Assembly: GCA_029718625.1 (NCBI GenBank)
Contig: CM056380.1
Location: 46,909,017-46,973,016, forward strand
Direction: 5' to 3'
DNA length: 64,000 nt
Source of the DNA: Synaphobranchus kaupii
Taxonomy: Eukaryota > Chordata > Actinopteri > Anguilliformes > Synaphobranchidae
In this document: positions 37,976 to 51,426 of the stretch, piece by piece
Numbering within the stretch: position 1 is the stretch's first letter
Layout: each line of letters opens with the position of its first letter
Translations under genes and position numbers: made by a program
Notes under the pieces: generated by a model
What the model saw: only the letters and a program-made list of their open reading frames with translations
Told to the model about the DNA's origin: nothing
The model's database searches: none

Positions 37976-40440
37976 ACATATATTGTCATGCACATGGGAA
38001 CAAACTCAATATTTTGATATGTATACTTTCTTTTTTTTGAAGAGTATATCTTGGGTGGCAGCGTGGATTATAGACGTCGCTGTTAATTCCGGTTCCGGTT
38101 CGGGACCTGGTTCTGAGTGAGATAGCGGTGTTGTGGGAAACGAGTCGAGTCCAGCCTGACCTTTAGGGCTTCCTGTTCAGAACATTGGATGGTGCTGACC
38201 CAGATACCACAGAGCCAGCTGCTAGACCCGAACCCCCCAGGACAGCTTCCTCAGGGGACTCTGGACTCCCTCGTTCCCACATTCAAACCCTTAACCCTGC
38301 CATAAAACAAAACCCAATGTACAATGCTGTTCTGCCACAGTGATGCCAAGGTTATTCCAGTTATTATTAAGCAACATTCCTGATGGTGTAGCAATTTTAC
38401 TCCAACCACTGCAATGTAACACATTTTACCTGTTATTTTTCACAGTCAGTTTTATACAAAATGGCCATGTGCCAACTTTTTCTTAGACTAAAGCCTTCTT
38501 AGACATCAGCACGTTAATTTGTCGGATTTATTTTCCATGATGTGTGATTTCTCGCCACACGCTATTCCTTAAATTCTAACAGCATGTTGTGTCTACGAGA
38601 CTGTCAAGGTTGTTGTCTCCTCCTCTTCAGAAGAAAATAGAAATTGTGGCCTCTATGATGTGTTGCTCTGTAGATTTGCCTCGGCCTTCAACTCTCAACT
38701 CCACCCTGGCAATAACCACAGCCTTCGGGGCTCTAATCTGCTTTCGCTGCAGAGTTCTCTGTCTATCTCTGGGGCGGTGATAATATACAGGCCTGCAAGA
38801 GCTCTCCAACTCCCAAGCTCCTCTCATAGCACATAATTGATAGTCTCTCCTTTTTTGCAATGTGCCCAGTAATTACTGCCGTAACCCTGAATTTAGCGGC
38901 TGGGGTTGGAGGAGGCTTGGTGACAAGAACGCCCGGTGAACACCTCGTCCACCGGCTAGACAGAACTAATTTCCCATGAGTCATGCTGCCAATGGATGTG
39001 TGAGGACAGAGTAAATTTGGGGGGGTGGTTGTTGGGAGTGGGAGAAAGTTTGTGTGATAATTATAACACAAAGGGCAGTGATGAATTAGCCCAGAAAACC
39101 TGGGAGTTTTACGGGTAGAACGACACCTGTTCAGAGTGGGTGAGAATGCCAAGGTTCAGCAGCTGAAATGCACGGAGAGCAGATTGCCACTTTAAACTTA
39201 CTTGATCCTAATTTGCAAATGTCTTCAACCCACAGGAGCATTTGTCAGTCTCCTAATCAGGGGTCGCTACAGTACCATCTGTTGCACAGACACAGAATAT
39301 GGTTGTGTGACTTTTTTTTAAAATCATACAAAAGGGTAGCACACACAAGGGGCAAAAACTTAACTTTGCATTACCCTGTTGAAAAGGTTGGCCTCACTGA
39401 TTTATTGCCCGGTATCTGCAACATTGAGCGCTACAATATATTACGCTGTGTAAATCTGCGTGCGTCTGCTTCTAGTGATCATCACAGGAGGTGGTGGGTT
39501 ATACTGGGTTAGAAAGAGATACAGATCATTGCGGTATGCAGTCAGAATTTAGGAAGAGCTTGTGACTTGCGATTTGATCCCTAACCTCAGAGTAAGATAT
39601 ATTTACAAATGGTTATGGTTATAGCCAGTATACCTACACAAACATGTGCTTGCTGTGTAGCTAATGTTTATTGTAAATATGCTAAGTAACTTTACAGTGG
39701 AAAATCAAAACTAAAATTTTAGACGTGAGGTTTTCTGCAAATGTTCATAGCTGTAGCCCAAATATTTCAAATTAAAACGTTAGCACTTTCTTAGTGTAGG
39801 GGTGAAATGGGCCTGACTTTGAGGAGACACTTTGGGCTCAATGAAGGTACCGTGGTCACGTGTGGTCTCCGCGTTTCTTTAGTACAGGAGGGGGATGGTC
39901 TCTAGCAGGCCGCTTGCCAGAGGCTGCTCAAACCTAGTCGTAAATCACAAACTTAAATTCAGTGGGGTGGATTTCACGAATCACTAAGTTATCAAGCTAG
40001 TTTAATGCCGAAGAGACAGTAGGCCTATGCCTATTGAGGCTATATCTGATTTCTGTAGAGACCGTGAAATAACACTTTCTGTTAAAACATGTTTTAAACC
40101 ACAAATCTGGGAACACACATGGAAGTATTCAAATCATTTCAAACTAGATATGGGCCTACTAACGTTGGCCTATATAAATTGTGTAGATGAGGACGACACA
40201 TTTAGCCTATAAGTAAATTCAGCACAATCTAAATTAAAACAAATACATAAAACTACAATGTATGCTACTCGCCTATACAATCCATCAGTGTGTGTGTTTA
40301 TATAGGCTTTATGTGCATGCATGTTATGTAGCCTAAATTAAAACTTCACATTTAATTTCTCTGCGAAGTTTTAAGAGACCCCCGTTTCTCATCAGCCTCG
40401 TTTCGTAACGCTCAAACAAGCAGATTCTCAAGTTGCGTCG
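37976..40440. other. Intergenic DNA between ppp1r21 and ston1
   Basis: No coding homology or named repeat was recognised on either strand. Confidence 0.75.
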
Positions 40441-40696
40441 TCATACACGGCGCTCAGCTGGGAGGAGAGGAGGAAGTGGTGCTGTGTGTGTGCTCAGTCC
40501 TTTGCGGACTGTCTCCTGCTCAGGCAGGACCTTTCCGTTAGCTTAGCTGGGCTCATCGGGAGAGAGAGATTCCGTAACCGCTCGCCCTCTGCCATTTTGT
40601 GCAAATCCTGGCAGCTTTCGAACAGAGATCCGGGATCGAGAAAACGCACAGCCGTGTCAGCAATGAGCTGATGTTGATCGTTCTCCATCCCAGACG
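40441..40696 (+). promoter_or_regulatory. Candidate ston1 promoter / non-coding first exon
   Basis: A locally GC- and CpG-richer block begins with a GA-rich stretch and ends CCAGACG followed by a good donor (GTATGT at 40697). ston1 coding begins in a downstream exon with an acceptor at 49487, so a 5' non-coding exon must exist upstream. This block is the best candidate, by position and donor only. Confidence 0.35.
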
Positions 40697-43600
40697 GTAT
40701 GTTCGTTTTTATTCGGGTTCGATAGGGAGCGAAGTTAGTTTGGGGATTCTAGCAACTTCAGTGCAACTTGAACGGTCAGCGCTGTTTACAGGATAAATTG
40801 GATCTCTCGTCTGGCTACTTTGTTTTGGTTGTAACTGGGTATCCGCAGATGTGACAAGTGTCGTTCCAAATGTTGCTAGTTTGTTGCCTTGCTCGTGTGG
40901 AGTGTTACAATTTATGAATCGAACATTTTTAGACTGTATTTTACGTTAGATTAACTAAATTTATCGAATTATGCCAAGACACATTTTTGGTGTTTGCAGA
41001 ATGCGTTGTGGTGCGTTTCATTGCTTGGAAAGTTGGTTAGCTTGGCTGGGAAACGTGTTTTTTTTTTTTTAATTATTTTTTACTAAGCCTAAAGCTGTAG
41101 CTAGTTAAATAAATAGGTTATTATGGCAGTTTTACAAAATAACAAAAGCGAGTAGTCGCATTCCATCACATAGGCTATACAGCCTGTTAGCTAGGCAGGG
41201 AGTCTATCACATCCTAAAAATATGGCCTAGGGCCTCTATATATCTAGAACATCCTAATAGCTTGTTATTTAAACAAAGTGTGCCATTCGATCTGAATTTA
41301 CAAGTGGGATATATATATAGCATATAAAGTTAGCTGGATTAAACTCTCCCTAGTTCCGTGTCAGCGATGGATGCATCGTGCCCGTTGCGGGGGCAGGGTC
41401 AGTCACCTCCGGCGCAGTGAGTCATTGACGATCATTGCACGGTTGACAGAGCGCGTCGTGTCACGACAAGATCATCACTGCACTACCAGCTGTATCCGGT
41501 GGTACCGTTCCCTCCGACTCGGTGTCCACACCATCTGCTCCTCTGATATTAATCCCAATCTCCCTCCTTCTTGACTCAAAACATTTATCCTTCAAAGTAA
41601 ACATGAGACAAAGTCTGCACCATGGTTAAAAAATAAATAAATAAATACATGAGCAGTGAGTATCCATGCAATCGATTTATTGTAAAGTCACTTGTATGTT
41701 ATGGAAGTGGTTTGTCAACAGATTTTTAACTGACCCCCCCCCCCCCCTTCACCCATTCCATTATCCTCAAATCTTGGCATCTCTGGAAACTAGCCTGCGA
41801 GCTTGTTTGTTGTTAATTGTTCATGTTAATTATAATATGTCATGAAGTAGAATATAACTGCATGGGTTATGTTGAAGTGCCCTTTATTGTCTGTGAATGA
41901 TGCAGGCTAGTGTGTAGTGTGACTGCCTTCTCGGGCAATAATTCCAGGATCCGCACTGGAACCATTTGTGTACCTCAAATAGATCCGTGTGTGTGTGCAG
42001 TCTTTCACCTAAGTGTGTGTGCAGTCTCTTTAAGTGTAAGCTTTTATGCTCTTAGGGACGCTGAGCATGCTGGACAACAACCTAGCAACAGAAGGAGCCA
42101 TCTAATGCTTGGAACAAGAACTCTGTTGTCAGAGTCACTATTTGATTGACTCTTGTTTCATTTCTTTCCCACTCCAGAAAAGGCCAAGCAATGGCTGATG
42201 AATTGTAGAATCTTTGTCTCAGGGTTGCATGCTCGAGTGTTGAATGGGATAGAACAACCAGCTCTTTGAGAGGTTTTTGCACTCCGGGGTGTCCCACTTC
42301 CCTTGCAATAACATGGGTCGGAATAGGCTATACCTCGGCGACAGGAAGCAAAGGACCGTCACGCCCAAGTGGACACCTGGAGGGAAGATGTCAAGGATCA
42401 GGACCGATGCAATCGGTACTGAGATATAAGCTCTCAAAGTCAAAGAGAACAAGGTTTCACCTTTGAGGAAGGTATAATACATTAACCAAAAACCGTATTA
42501 CTGTGATTTCAAACGGTGTGTCATAACCCCACAGAAGAAGACAACAGGTCTGTGGAAAGTGGGCGGGAAATATTTAGGTTAGGCCTAATTATGTGGCTGC
42601 CGTGGTTATTAAATGACTTGATGGCATTTAAATTTCCGTATCATCGTTTAACAACCGACAGTTAAACGATTATGAATTATTCATAAACGATTATGAATTA
42701 GCCTGTCAAACCATTAAGATGACTTAGCATCGAGATATCCCTGCTGGAACATAGCTAGCAGACATCAGATTATCTCTGAGGTCTGGCAGAGCTTTACAGA
42801 GCATTAAGTTAGATTGCTGAGGAAGTAGTTAATCAATTAAGATGCAACTTACGGCCCTCTCGGTACTAAAGCCGATCTCGCAAGTAGGCCTAGGTCAGAG
42901 GTTTGACTCCTAGGGAGTGCCACTGTTCTGTTAAGGAAGATGCTCAACTGGACTTGCTTTAATAAAATTGTCTGCTTGATGAATTGATAATATTTAATTG
43001 TGAGCTGTGGGAAATGGTGCTTGCTTAGTAAGTCATAATATATCATCTTGGGCCTTTAGCCTACTGCAGTACTTTACGTGGGGACTGTATCAGCTATGTA
43101 GGCTATTTCTCCCAAAGCTTCAGTGTCAATGGCAGATTACAGCCCCTCTCTGGAGTACTGGTATTTTTCATGTTTTGAGTCTTTTCGACCTGTAGTGCAA
43201 TGTGAAAAAAGGCAGACATTGCAAGTTGGCTGTCAGAGGGTACAGCTTACACCCAGGATAGATGGAAATGAGAAACTCTTGGCTAATCTAGATTTGACGG
43301 GCACGTCTTCAGAATTTACTCCCTGCGTTAAAACGGACGTGGTTCCCAGCAGTAAAGGTCCAGCGTGATCTCGTGTCGGCCCCTGGAAAAGTCTGTAAAT
43401 TCCTGCTTCCTTCCTCCGTAATTTGCAAGGGCACTGCTGTGTGTGAGCATGCAGGAGGTTCTCTGCGCTTATCATTTGGTTATTGGAGTCATGTGAGCAT
43501 CCGTCATGCCTGTAGGCCTAGTGTTTTTCTCATTTTATCGTATTATTTTTTGGAGAGCTGTTTGTGATTACAGTAGTATCAGTGCAACTTGGGCGACTTT

Positions 43601-44057
43601 AATAAAATACCACAATGCATGAAACTAATGTTACTAACTAATGTTTTAATTAAGCATTAGATCACGAGAGCGAGTGCGTTGTTGCAGGATATCATCACGC
43701 AGCAACGAGGCCGCAGGGTTTGTTAAAAACACATCTCTAATAAATGAAAAAATATTGAAACATTAACTTTTGATTAGATCATATGATTTATTTCAGCTCC
43801 GTCAACAAACAGCCAACGTGCACAGCTGCTGGGCACCACTGCGACGCGTCGCAAATTGAGTGCGGTTATTGCTGAATATCGGCACTGGTGGAACGCACCT
43901 CGGCCAATCATATTACTCGGTCGGATCTCACTGTTATATAATGTCCGTTATTAGTCTAACCTGATGCGCATTGATACTGACTCTGTGGCGTATGAATACA
44001 CGCTCTCCTTGGCGTAGTCCATTATGTTCCTTCTTGCAGAACACAGAAGACCATGGG

Positions 44058-44165
44058 TCCATTCCAATCACTTATTTTTACTCCTTGCATCCTTTCCTCG
44101 CTCCTTAGCTCCGCCCAATGGAGGACGTGAGGAAAGGATGCAAGGATCAGATACGAGGAATTGGA
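44058..44165. repeat. Imperfect hairpin, MITE-like
   Basis: The 17-mer CCTTGCATCCTTTCCTC (44082-44098) is repeated inverted (44129-44145). The outer flanks TTCCAAT / ATTGGAA are also complementary. Confidence 0.55.
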
Positions 44166-47100
44166 AACAGAATTAGTCCAAGAATTACTCCACGTTAACT
44201 GTGATTTTCAGGTCCAAAAAAATAAGTTTTACATTTCAATTTACAAATAAAACAAAAACATTTTTTTGTTAGATTGAGCCTTTTTTGTATGGCTGTATGG
44301 AACACAAGCTCCACAATATTTCCAGTTGTGTTATACAGTACTGTTTCATTCTCACTGAATTTATATTAGGCTTACATATGATTTTTTTATTGAATTATCC
44401 TGCATAATATTTTTGAAATCACAATTTTTATTTGCAACTTTCACTAATTATCGCAACAAACACGCACAAAACATCGCACTTTGCATCGCAACTTTTAAGA
44501 AAAGCTGCCGCGAAATCAAGCATTTTAGGCCGCAACAATAACAAAAAACTCTGTGAGATCCCGGTGGGACTGGTTAATACCAGCTTACTATACACTCTGA
44601 ACACGTGTGACCGTGCTGTAATTAATGCTGGTTCCCCCGCCCTCACTCACTATGCCATTGGGTTAGGAGTCAGCAAACCAGTATAGAAAATAAAAATAAA
44701 TAAACCAAAAGCATCTCTGACTGGATAAGGCGTATCATATACGTCTACAGAGTAGAGTTGGACCCTGGTCTGAATGAGACTGACCAAAGCCAGCAGACCC
44801 AGTGCAATGCATTTACTTTCATATTTCAAACATGTTTGCTCACAGCTAAAGCTGTAGCACTTTATGCACACAGTGCTGGCAGCTGCTCAAATCAAGGCAC
44901 CATGCCTGGACTTCGTCTGTGGCCCCAGGCGCTGTTTTCCCCTCAAATAGTAGGTTCCGCATTAGTTCTATCCACCCCTGGCTTTAATCATTGATGGCAG
45001 CCTCTTCTTTCTGCATATTGTGTCTATCGTCTCTGGTTTTTAGCACCCACGCCAATGAAAGCAGTGTTGCTGAGCAGATGTCTGACTATCCACAGCTCGC
45101 TTGTACAAAGGCCACTGCCAGTAACTTCTGGATGTGTCATGTGTGTTGTGACAGTAGTGTGTCATTGGTGTGTTTATGTGCGTTTGATCTGACTGCAGTG
45201 TGTTTATGTGACTGGTGCGTTTTGAGCGTGTGCTTGTGTGGTGCGACTGCAGTCTGTGTGTGTGTGCCTGTGTGTGTGTGTCTGTGTGCTGGAAGGAGGA
45301 GAGACAGATGGAATTTCCTCTGTGTGCTGATTGTCCCTGAGGAATGCACGGAATTTCCATCAAGCTTCTGAGGGTTCTGCAGTGTCTTAATTCTACCGCG
45401 CCCGTCAGGCTGGCAGTGCTGGAACCAGGTCAGCAGGCCTGTTCCACACGGCTCCCTGTGGTTCTCTGTTTACCGGCTCTGTCAGTCTCTCTCTAGCTCT
45501 AGATATGTCAGTCTGTCTGTGGTGTTTTTAATTGGCTGGTTTTTCTTCTGAGGATTCTGAGTTTTATCTGTCTGTCTCTGTACTTCTGATTGGCCTAAGC
45601 CAGAATCTTCTGTGTCTGTGGTTATTTATTGGTTTCTATCAGTCTTTCTCGGTTCTTCATCGAGTTCCGTCAGTCTGAGTGGTTCTTGAGATGACAGGTT
45701 CTGTCTGTGGCTCTGATTTTATCAAGGCCTATGTTTGTGTGGTTCTAAGGGCACTACATCTGGGAGTTCCTGTGTTTATGCAGTCTCTCCTTGTTGCATG
45801 GTGCAGAGCAACACAGCGCCTCTCTCTCTCTCTCTCTCTGCAGGTGCTGTGTTGAGTGATTGTGTAGGCAGGAGATGGTGCTGTCTAATCACCACAATTA
45901 CCCTCACTGCAGCCCAGACTGTTCTTGCCCCAGCGACAGCTCCCGGCCACAGTTTATTTATAACCCAGAAACTGTGGTGTGTCGCCCTTGTGTAACACGC
46001 GGTGGCAGAGGGGGAGAAAAGTGCGGTCTACGCGCCGTAGGGGGCTTTAATTCACCATGGCGATGGGGTTTGAGATGGGCTGCAGAGGTACTGTCTGTTC
46101 CCAAATCTGCCGTGTAGATCTGCAGAATATGGCCTTTAAATACCAGGGACGCCAGGACTCACAAGCTCTGTGAAAACTCTTGAATGTCCTCAGATTTGGA
46201 AAAGCAAAATCAAGGATTTGAAAATAATAACATTTTGAGAGGTACTCTAAAAGCACTTGAATAGTTTTGTCCGTAGAGATTTTGATGATCCTTTGGTAAT
46301 TCCCAAGCTATGTAAATAATACCCCTAGAAAATTATTCTGGATGAGAATACACATTGAATCTAAATGGTCAGGTTGGGATTAAAGTTGCTGGGACAGCAG
46401 ACTTTGTCTGGGATAGTGAGGCCATTTTAATACCTAGTGTAGCAGCCTATTGTAATTTTATGAAAAGGGGCCTTACATTTTGGGGAATGGGACCATGAAA
46501 ACACTTGAGAAGTCCTTGATTTTGTGACATAGGTAAGTGTGTGTGCACCCTGGGACCCCTGCTGGTGATGTGCATCCATAATGAACACGCAGGAGCATCC
46601 AAGTGCTGCTTAGAATCCTCCTGGCCCATGTGGTACAGAGAGAGAAGGGTGTGGTTGACCTCTGGAAGGGAGTTTGCATTTTCAAACCCACGTCACTGCC
46701 TCAGGCCATGTTCTTCTGTGGAGATCCCTGGGCTAGTGCTAGTGTGCAAACCGTGGAAGGCAAAACATTCTGGTAATTAGTTACAGAATAGAGTCTCTTT
46801 TTCTGTCTCTGTCTTTCTCTCTTTTCCTCTCCCTTTCTCTCTCACTCTTTCTCTCTCTCGCCCTCCCGTCCCCTCCCCCCTCCCATTTGCTGCGTAATAA
46901 ATCTGACCAAATTCTTTGGAAAAGAGATGTTATTCCAAATGCAGCCTTCAATTATGGCTTAAATATGGGTTCGACTTCCGAACGTCCCTCATGCTTATTT
47001 GAGCATATGTACATTGTTTGTGCATAAATACAAGCCTGCGGGTTCTTCTGCTTATTCGTAAACAAGGTGTGTACATAATTCACGCGGCATCGGAGCTGCG

Positions 47101-48834
47101 CTTTGTTGAGCTCCTTCCATGCTGCATCCAAGCGCTCACCCTGGAAGGGCTGTAGTTGCTTGCTAAACCGCATATTTCACCTGCAGTCTTCTATTTTGAC
47201 AGCGCACTGAAGGCGTCGCGTATTGCACTGTTGGCATTAATAAATTTGTGCTGGCTGACGAGCAAAAATAAAGGTGTGAAAAATGGCTACATCGCAGCAG
47301 AGACGGTCGCATATGGTGCGCCAACCTCCCCGTTAAGGGGAAAAAAGAAAAGAAAAAAAAAAGCCAAAATGGATCAGATTCCACCTTTCCAAGATGGCCG
47401 CCGACATTACTGAGCAGGGACCAGCTGATTCAAGCTGCTATATTTAAATCCCTTAAATGTGAGAAGGTGGGCGCATGGAATGTGGCAGCGTGGAATGCGA
47501 GTTCTGTCCCCCCCCCACCCCCTTTAATTTTCTGAGGGTTTACACAAAGTAGGGTTTTGTGTTCCAGATGTTTCCACTTGAACTATTTTGTGGGGACAAA
47601 CTGCTGCAAATAAAAAAAGCAACAGCACTGTAGGGAAAAGCTTTTCCCTGCCGTGCCACTTAATAATACCCCCCCCCCCCCCCCCCCCCATATTGTGAAT
47701 TCGGCAAAAGAATTTAGGGCATAGGAGGTCAGCTGGCAGGAGGTAGTAATTTTTTTTAAATGGGAGGGTCCAGTGCTCACCCCCACACTTCCCAGCTGGG
47801 AGTTGCTGTCTCACCCTCCCGCCCCCATTCCAAAAATCTCCACTGCTTTTAATTAATGCCAGTTCATCAATAAATGATGGTGTGATGTATGATTTATTGC
47901 TCGGCAGTGGCATGATAAAGATATGATTATTCATTTATGCAGCAGACAGATTTTTCCAGTGTGACTGTGATACATTACATATGGTTCATATCACAGCAGC
48001 AATAACAGTAAAATGGGTGCAATGCAGTAATGATTCTTGTGATTAGGCTCCACACTGGAAAACAGTGCTTGCAAATGATAGAAATAACATGGCGTCTTAA
48101 CAACTGTGACTAAGAGCAATGTATTCACGTGACCACAGAGCATTACAATGGTCTGTAAATGTATCATTACAGTGCCTGAAGTACTAAGCCTAGTGTTTCA
48201 CCTGCACAGTGCCAAAAAAGTAATATTAACTTAATTCTACCATACATGTAGTGACCAACATGAAAGATGGGAACGGGCTGCTACAACTACAATATAATTC
48301 ATTAATGATGAATTTGAAGTGGTCTGGACAGCTTACTGGCTGCCTGTCTAGACATCGTCCCTGAACTTCCTGTTTCCTAAGCTCCCCGGGTTTTCTCTCT
48401 GGTTCCCGTGGAGAACTCCGCGATGTTCCGTCGTTTCCCACCCCCACCGAGATGGAGGAACACGCCGGTCTCCCGGTGAGGGAATAACGACGGTCCAGTG
48501 CCGAGTTCCCACATCACCCCCTCTCCCAGCACGTGTCAGTGCTTACCGACCTCCTCCCACCCTATATATATATACCCGTAGGGTTCTGCTGAAGTGGATG
48601 GAAACCGGGCTGCTTGATTTGATGAATGTGCTTGTTTGTGCGCAGGAGGTAATCGGACCTGACAGCCTGGAGATATTGGTATTGATCTTTTCTCAGTCTC
48701 GTCCCGGTTGGGTCCTGTTTTTTTTTTGTTTTTTTTGCTTTTTTTGCCCCACTGCATTGAAAGGTTGAAACAAAAATGCACTGTCAAACATAAATTGAAA
48801 CTGCAACTGCAGAAAGTGCCACTTAACACTACAG

Positions 48835-48836
<2 letters not shown>

Positions 48837-48884
<48 letters not shown>
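48837..48884. repeat. (TG)n microsatellite
   Basis: About 24 TG units. Confidence 0.97.
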
Positions 48885-48885
<1 letters not shown>

Positions 48886-49577
48886 TGCATATGGAACCTC
48901 TCGCAGGACTTTTCTGCTGCAAAAACAGTTGCTGCTGTCGCTTCACAAACTGCTGTATGAATTCTGGATAGTCTCCAAATCACAATACAAATTGAATGTG
49001 CACAATTACACACGCGCATGGAAATAATCGCATTACAAACAGGCCTAACTACTTTATCTCGACAGAAATAGATTAGAATGCAGAATGACCTGATTTTGGC
49101 ATGCTCTTTAAGTGGCTGTATTGGAGTCATCCCAAATTGAATGATTGACTTCTTAGTGGAAAAAGAAAGAAAATACTTTTTTTTTTAAAGTTGTATGTTC
49201 AGAGACATTGCTTAGCTCAAATTTATGATGGAAAGAGGACGTGGGCAGGATGTGTGCTATGCATGCCTGTTGCCAAGGAAATGATACAAAGTTTCAACAG
49301 ATAGAAACGGATGGAAAGAATGCAAAGAATGTTTGTATGTACATACATTGTTGGAATCTGCCATGCATGGCCCTGTACACCAAGGGTTAAGTTGAATTTG
49401 TTGATAAAGTTTTGTTTGAAGTTACTGTAATAAACATGTGGTCCTGCACTCTTTTCCTGAGGTTGATTTCCCCTTTTCTCTCTCTAGTCTGTTACAGCGT
49501 GACCAGCTGTGGCGTATGCAGTCGGACCCGAAGCGGCCGATATCTTTGATAGACCTGGACGGAGACCCATCGCAGAC

Positions 49578-51426
49578 ATGTGTTCCATGAACCACCCCAA
49601 CTGGGTGACGTTTGAGGACGAGGCCCCGCCCCTCTCGTCACCCCAGAAACCCCTGCAGTCCCCACCGGCCAGCACAGGCTCGCCATCCAGGCCCAACGGT
49701 CTGAAGCTGATGCTTCCCGCCATGGGCGACACCTCATGGAGCTTCTCCACCTCCCTGGACTCTCCCCAAATGCACTTTAATTTCAACGGGGGCTCCTGCG
49801 TGCCCAGCAACACGCCCCTGTGCACGCCGGTGCGGGAGACCCCCGTGGGCCCATCACCCTTCCTCTGCGGGTCCCAGGGACGGCCCGACCTCTTCCGCAG
49901 CTTCTCCAGCTCGTCAACCGCCACCCTGCCGTCCCCCGGCCATGAGCGACAGCCCTCGGAGGGCTCGGGTCCGTTCCCCACCTTCCGGGATGACCCAGGC
50001 CACTTCAACCCCTTCTGGGAAGAGCCGGGACGGGCCGAGTCTGGGAGCTCCTCCTCGGACTCGGATTCAGGATCGGCGCCGCCCCGCTTCTTCATCCGGA
50101 CCAAGGACGGCTACGAGCCCCCGCGTGACCCCATCCACAGCTCCTACAGCTACATCTGCCACAAGCTGGAGCGTCTGCGGGCGGAGGACCGGGACGGGGG
50201 AGACGGAGGGGGGGAAGGAGGAGAAGCGGCGCCCCATCCGGCGGGGTCGAGTGTGAGGGAAGCGGAGACGGGAGGTCGTCCCTCCTTCATACCCCAGAGC
50301 CTGTTCCATAGCCAGAAGCGGGACGGCTGGCCCATGATGCTGCGGATCCCAGAGAAGAAGAACCGCATGTCGTCCCGGCAGTGGGGGCCCATCTACCTGC
50401 GCCTGCTCCCCGGTGGGGTGCTCCAGATGTACTACGAGAAGGGCCTGGAGAAGCCCTTCAAGGAGTTCCAGCTCCACCCTCAGTTCCGGCTCTCTGCCCC
50501 CAAGCTGGAGAGCTACAGCGAACCTCGCAAGATCCACACGGTCAAGGTGGAGCAGGTCTCCTACACCGAGCGTAAGCGCTACCACCCCAAGCCGGAGGTG
50601 ACCCACGAGGCCGAGTCAGAGCAGCTGCTGAAGTTGGGCACCACTGAGCCCGGTGACATGGAGGACCTGATGGCCTCGGTGGAGGAGGAGCTGATGAATC
50701 TGCCTCACCCCGCCCAGCCACGCCGGCACTACGAGGACCAGGAGATGTCCCTGACTGTGGTGGACCACCTGTGGGCGCGACTAGACAAGGAGGGGGTGTC
50801 GCTGGAGCGGGCCGCCCTCACCCGCGTCTACTGCCTGGCCTTCCTGAACGGGGCCGGCGACTGCTTCCTGGCCCTCAACGATGCGCAGCTGTGTCGCAGC
50901 GACCCTGTCTATGGCTCAGAGGAAGAGGAGGGCGAGGGGGCCTGGATGGACGTGGCTGACTGCCACTTCCACCCCTGCGTCAACGAGGCAGAGTTCCGCC
51001 GGTCCCGCCTAGTGAAGTTCTGTCCGCCGGACGCCTGCCGGGTGGAGATCATGAGGTACAGGACAGCCTCCGTCGGCCCGACCGAGCTCCCCCTCTCCGT
51101 GAAGGCGGTGGTCACCGTGCAGGGCGCCTACGTGGAGCTCCAGGCCTTCCTCAACATGGCGGCCGCCTGCCCTGCCGACCCGCCGCTATGCGAGAACGTC
51201 CAGATCCAGGTGCCGGTGCCGGAGGACTGGGTCAAGGTGTCGCGCACTGTGGCCCTGCTGCGGCAGAAGTCCCTGAAGGCCCGGATGAACCGGAACGCCT
51301 GCCTGGGCTCCGTCAGCGCCGCAGAATCCCAGCCTGTCATGCAGGTGTCGGTCGGCACCGTCAAGTACGAGAACGTTTATGGCGCCATCGTGTGGAGGAT
51401 TGACAGGCTTCCAGCCAAGAACATGG
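49578..51426 (+). CDS. ston1: ston1 main coding exon
   Basis: The exon itself starts at 49488 after CTCTCTAG. It carries 616 codons plus one base, ending in the KNM region before donor GTAAGT. Strongly GC-rich at third positions compared with the flanking introns, as expected for this single large exon. Confidence 0.96.

Larger units (their letters stand above)
40697..49487 (+). other. Presumed ston1 intron 1
   Basis: Nearly 8.8 kb without recognisable exons. It includes poly-C runs (about 41735-41748 and 47668-47689), a hairpin-forming stretch (44058-44165), a 22-bp tandem pair and small hairpin (42643-42700), and a TG microsatellite (48837-48884). The intron call depends on the first-exon assignment. 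Confidence 0.45.

Noticed and set aside
42841..42990. Possible decayed SINE in ston1 intron 1
   Set aside because: Some order of V-SINE-like words is visible, but it is too diverged to support without an alignment.
49509..49577. In-frame upstream extension of ston1
   Set aside because: It begins with GTG, not ATG. An in-frame TGA lies at 49500, and the family N-terminus matches the ATG at 49578.
49484..50606. Open frames on the - strand opposite the ston1 main exon
   Set aside because: Shadow frames of a GC-rich coding exon; no family resemblance.
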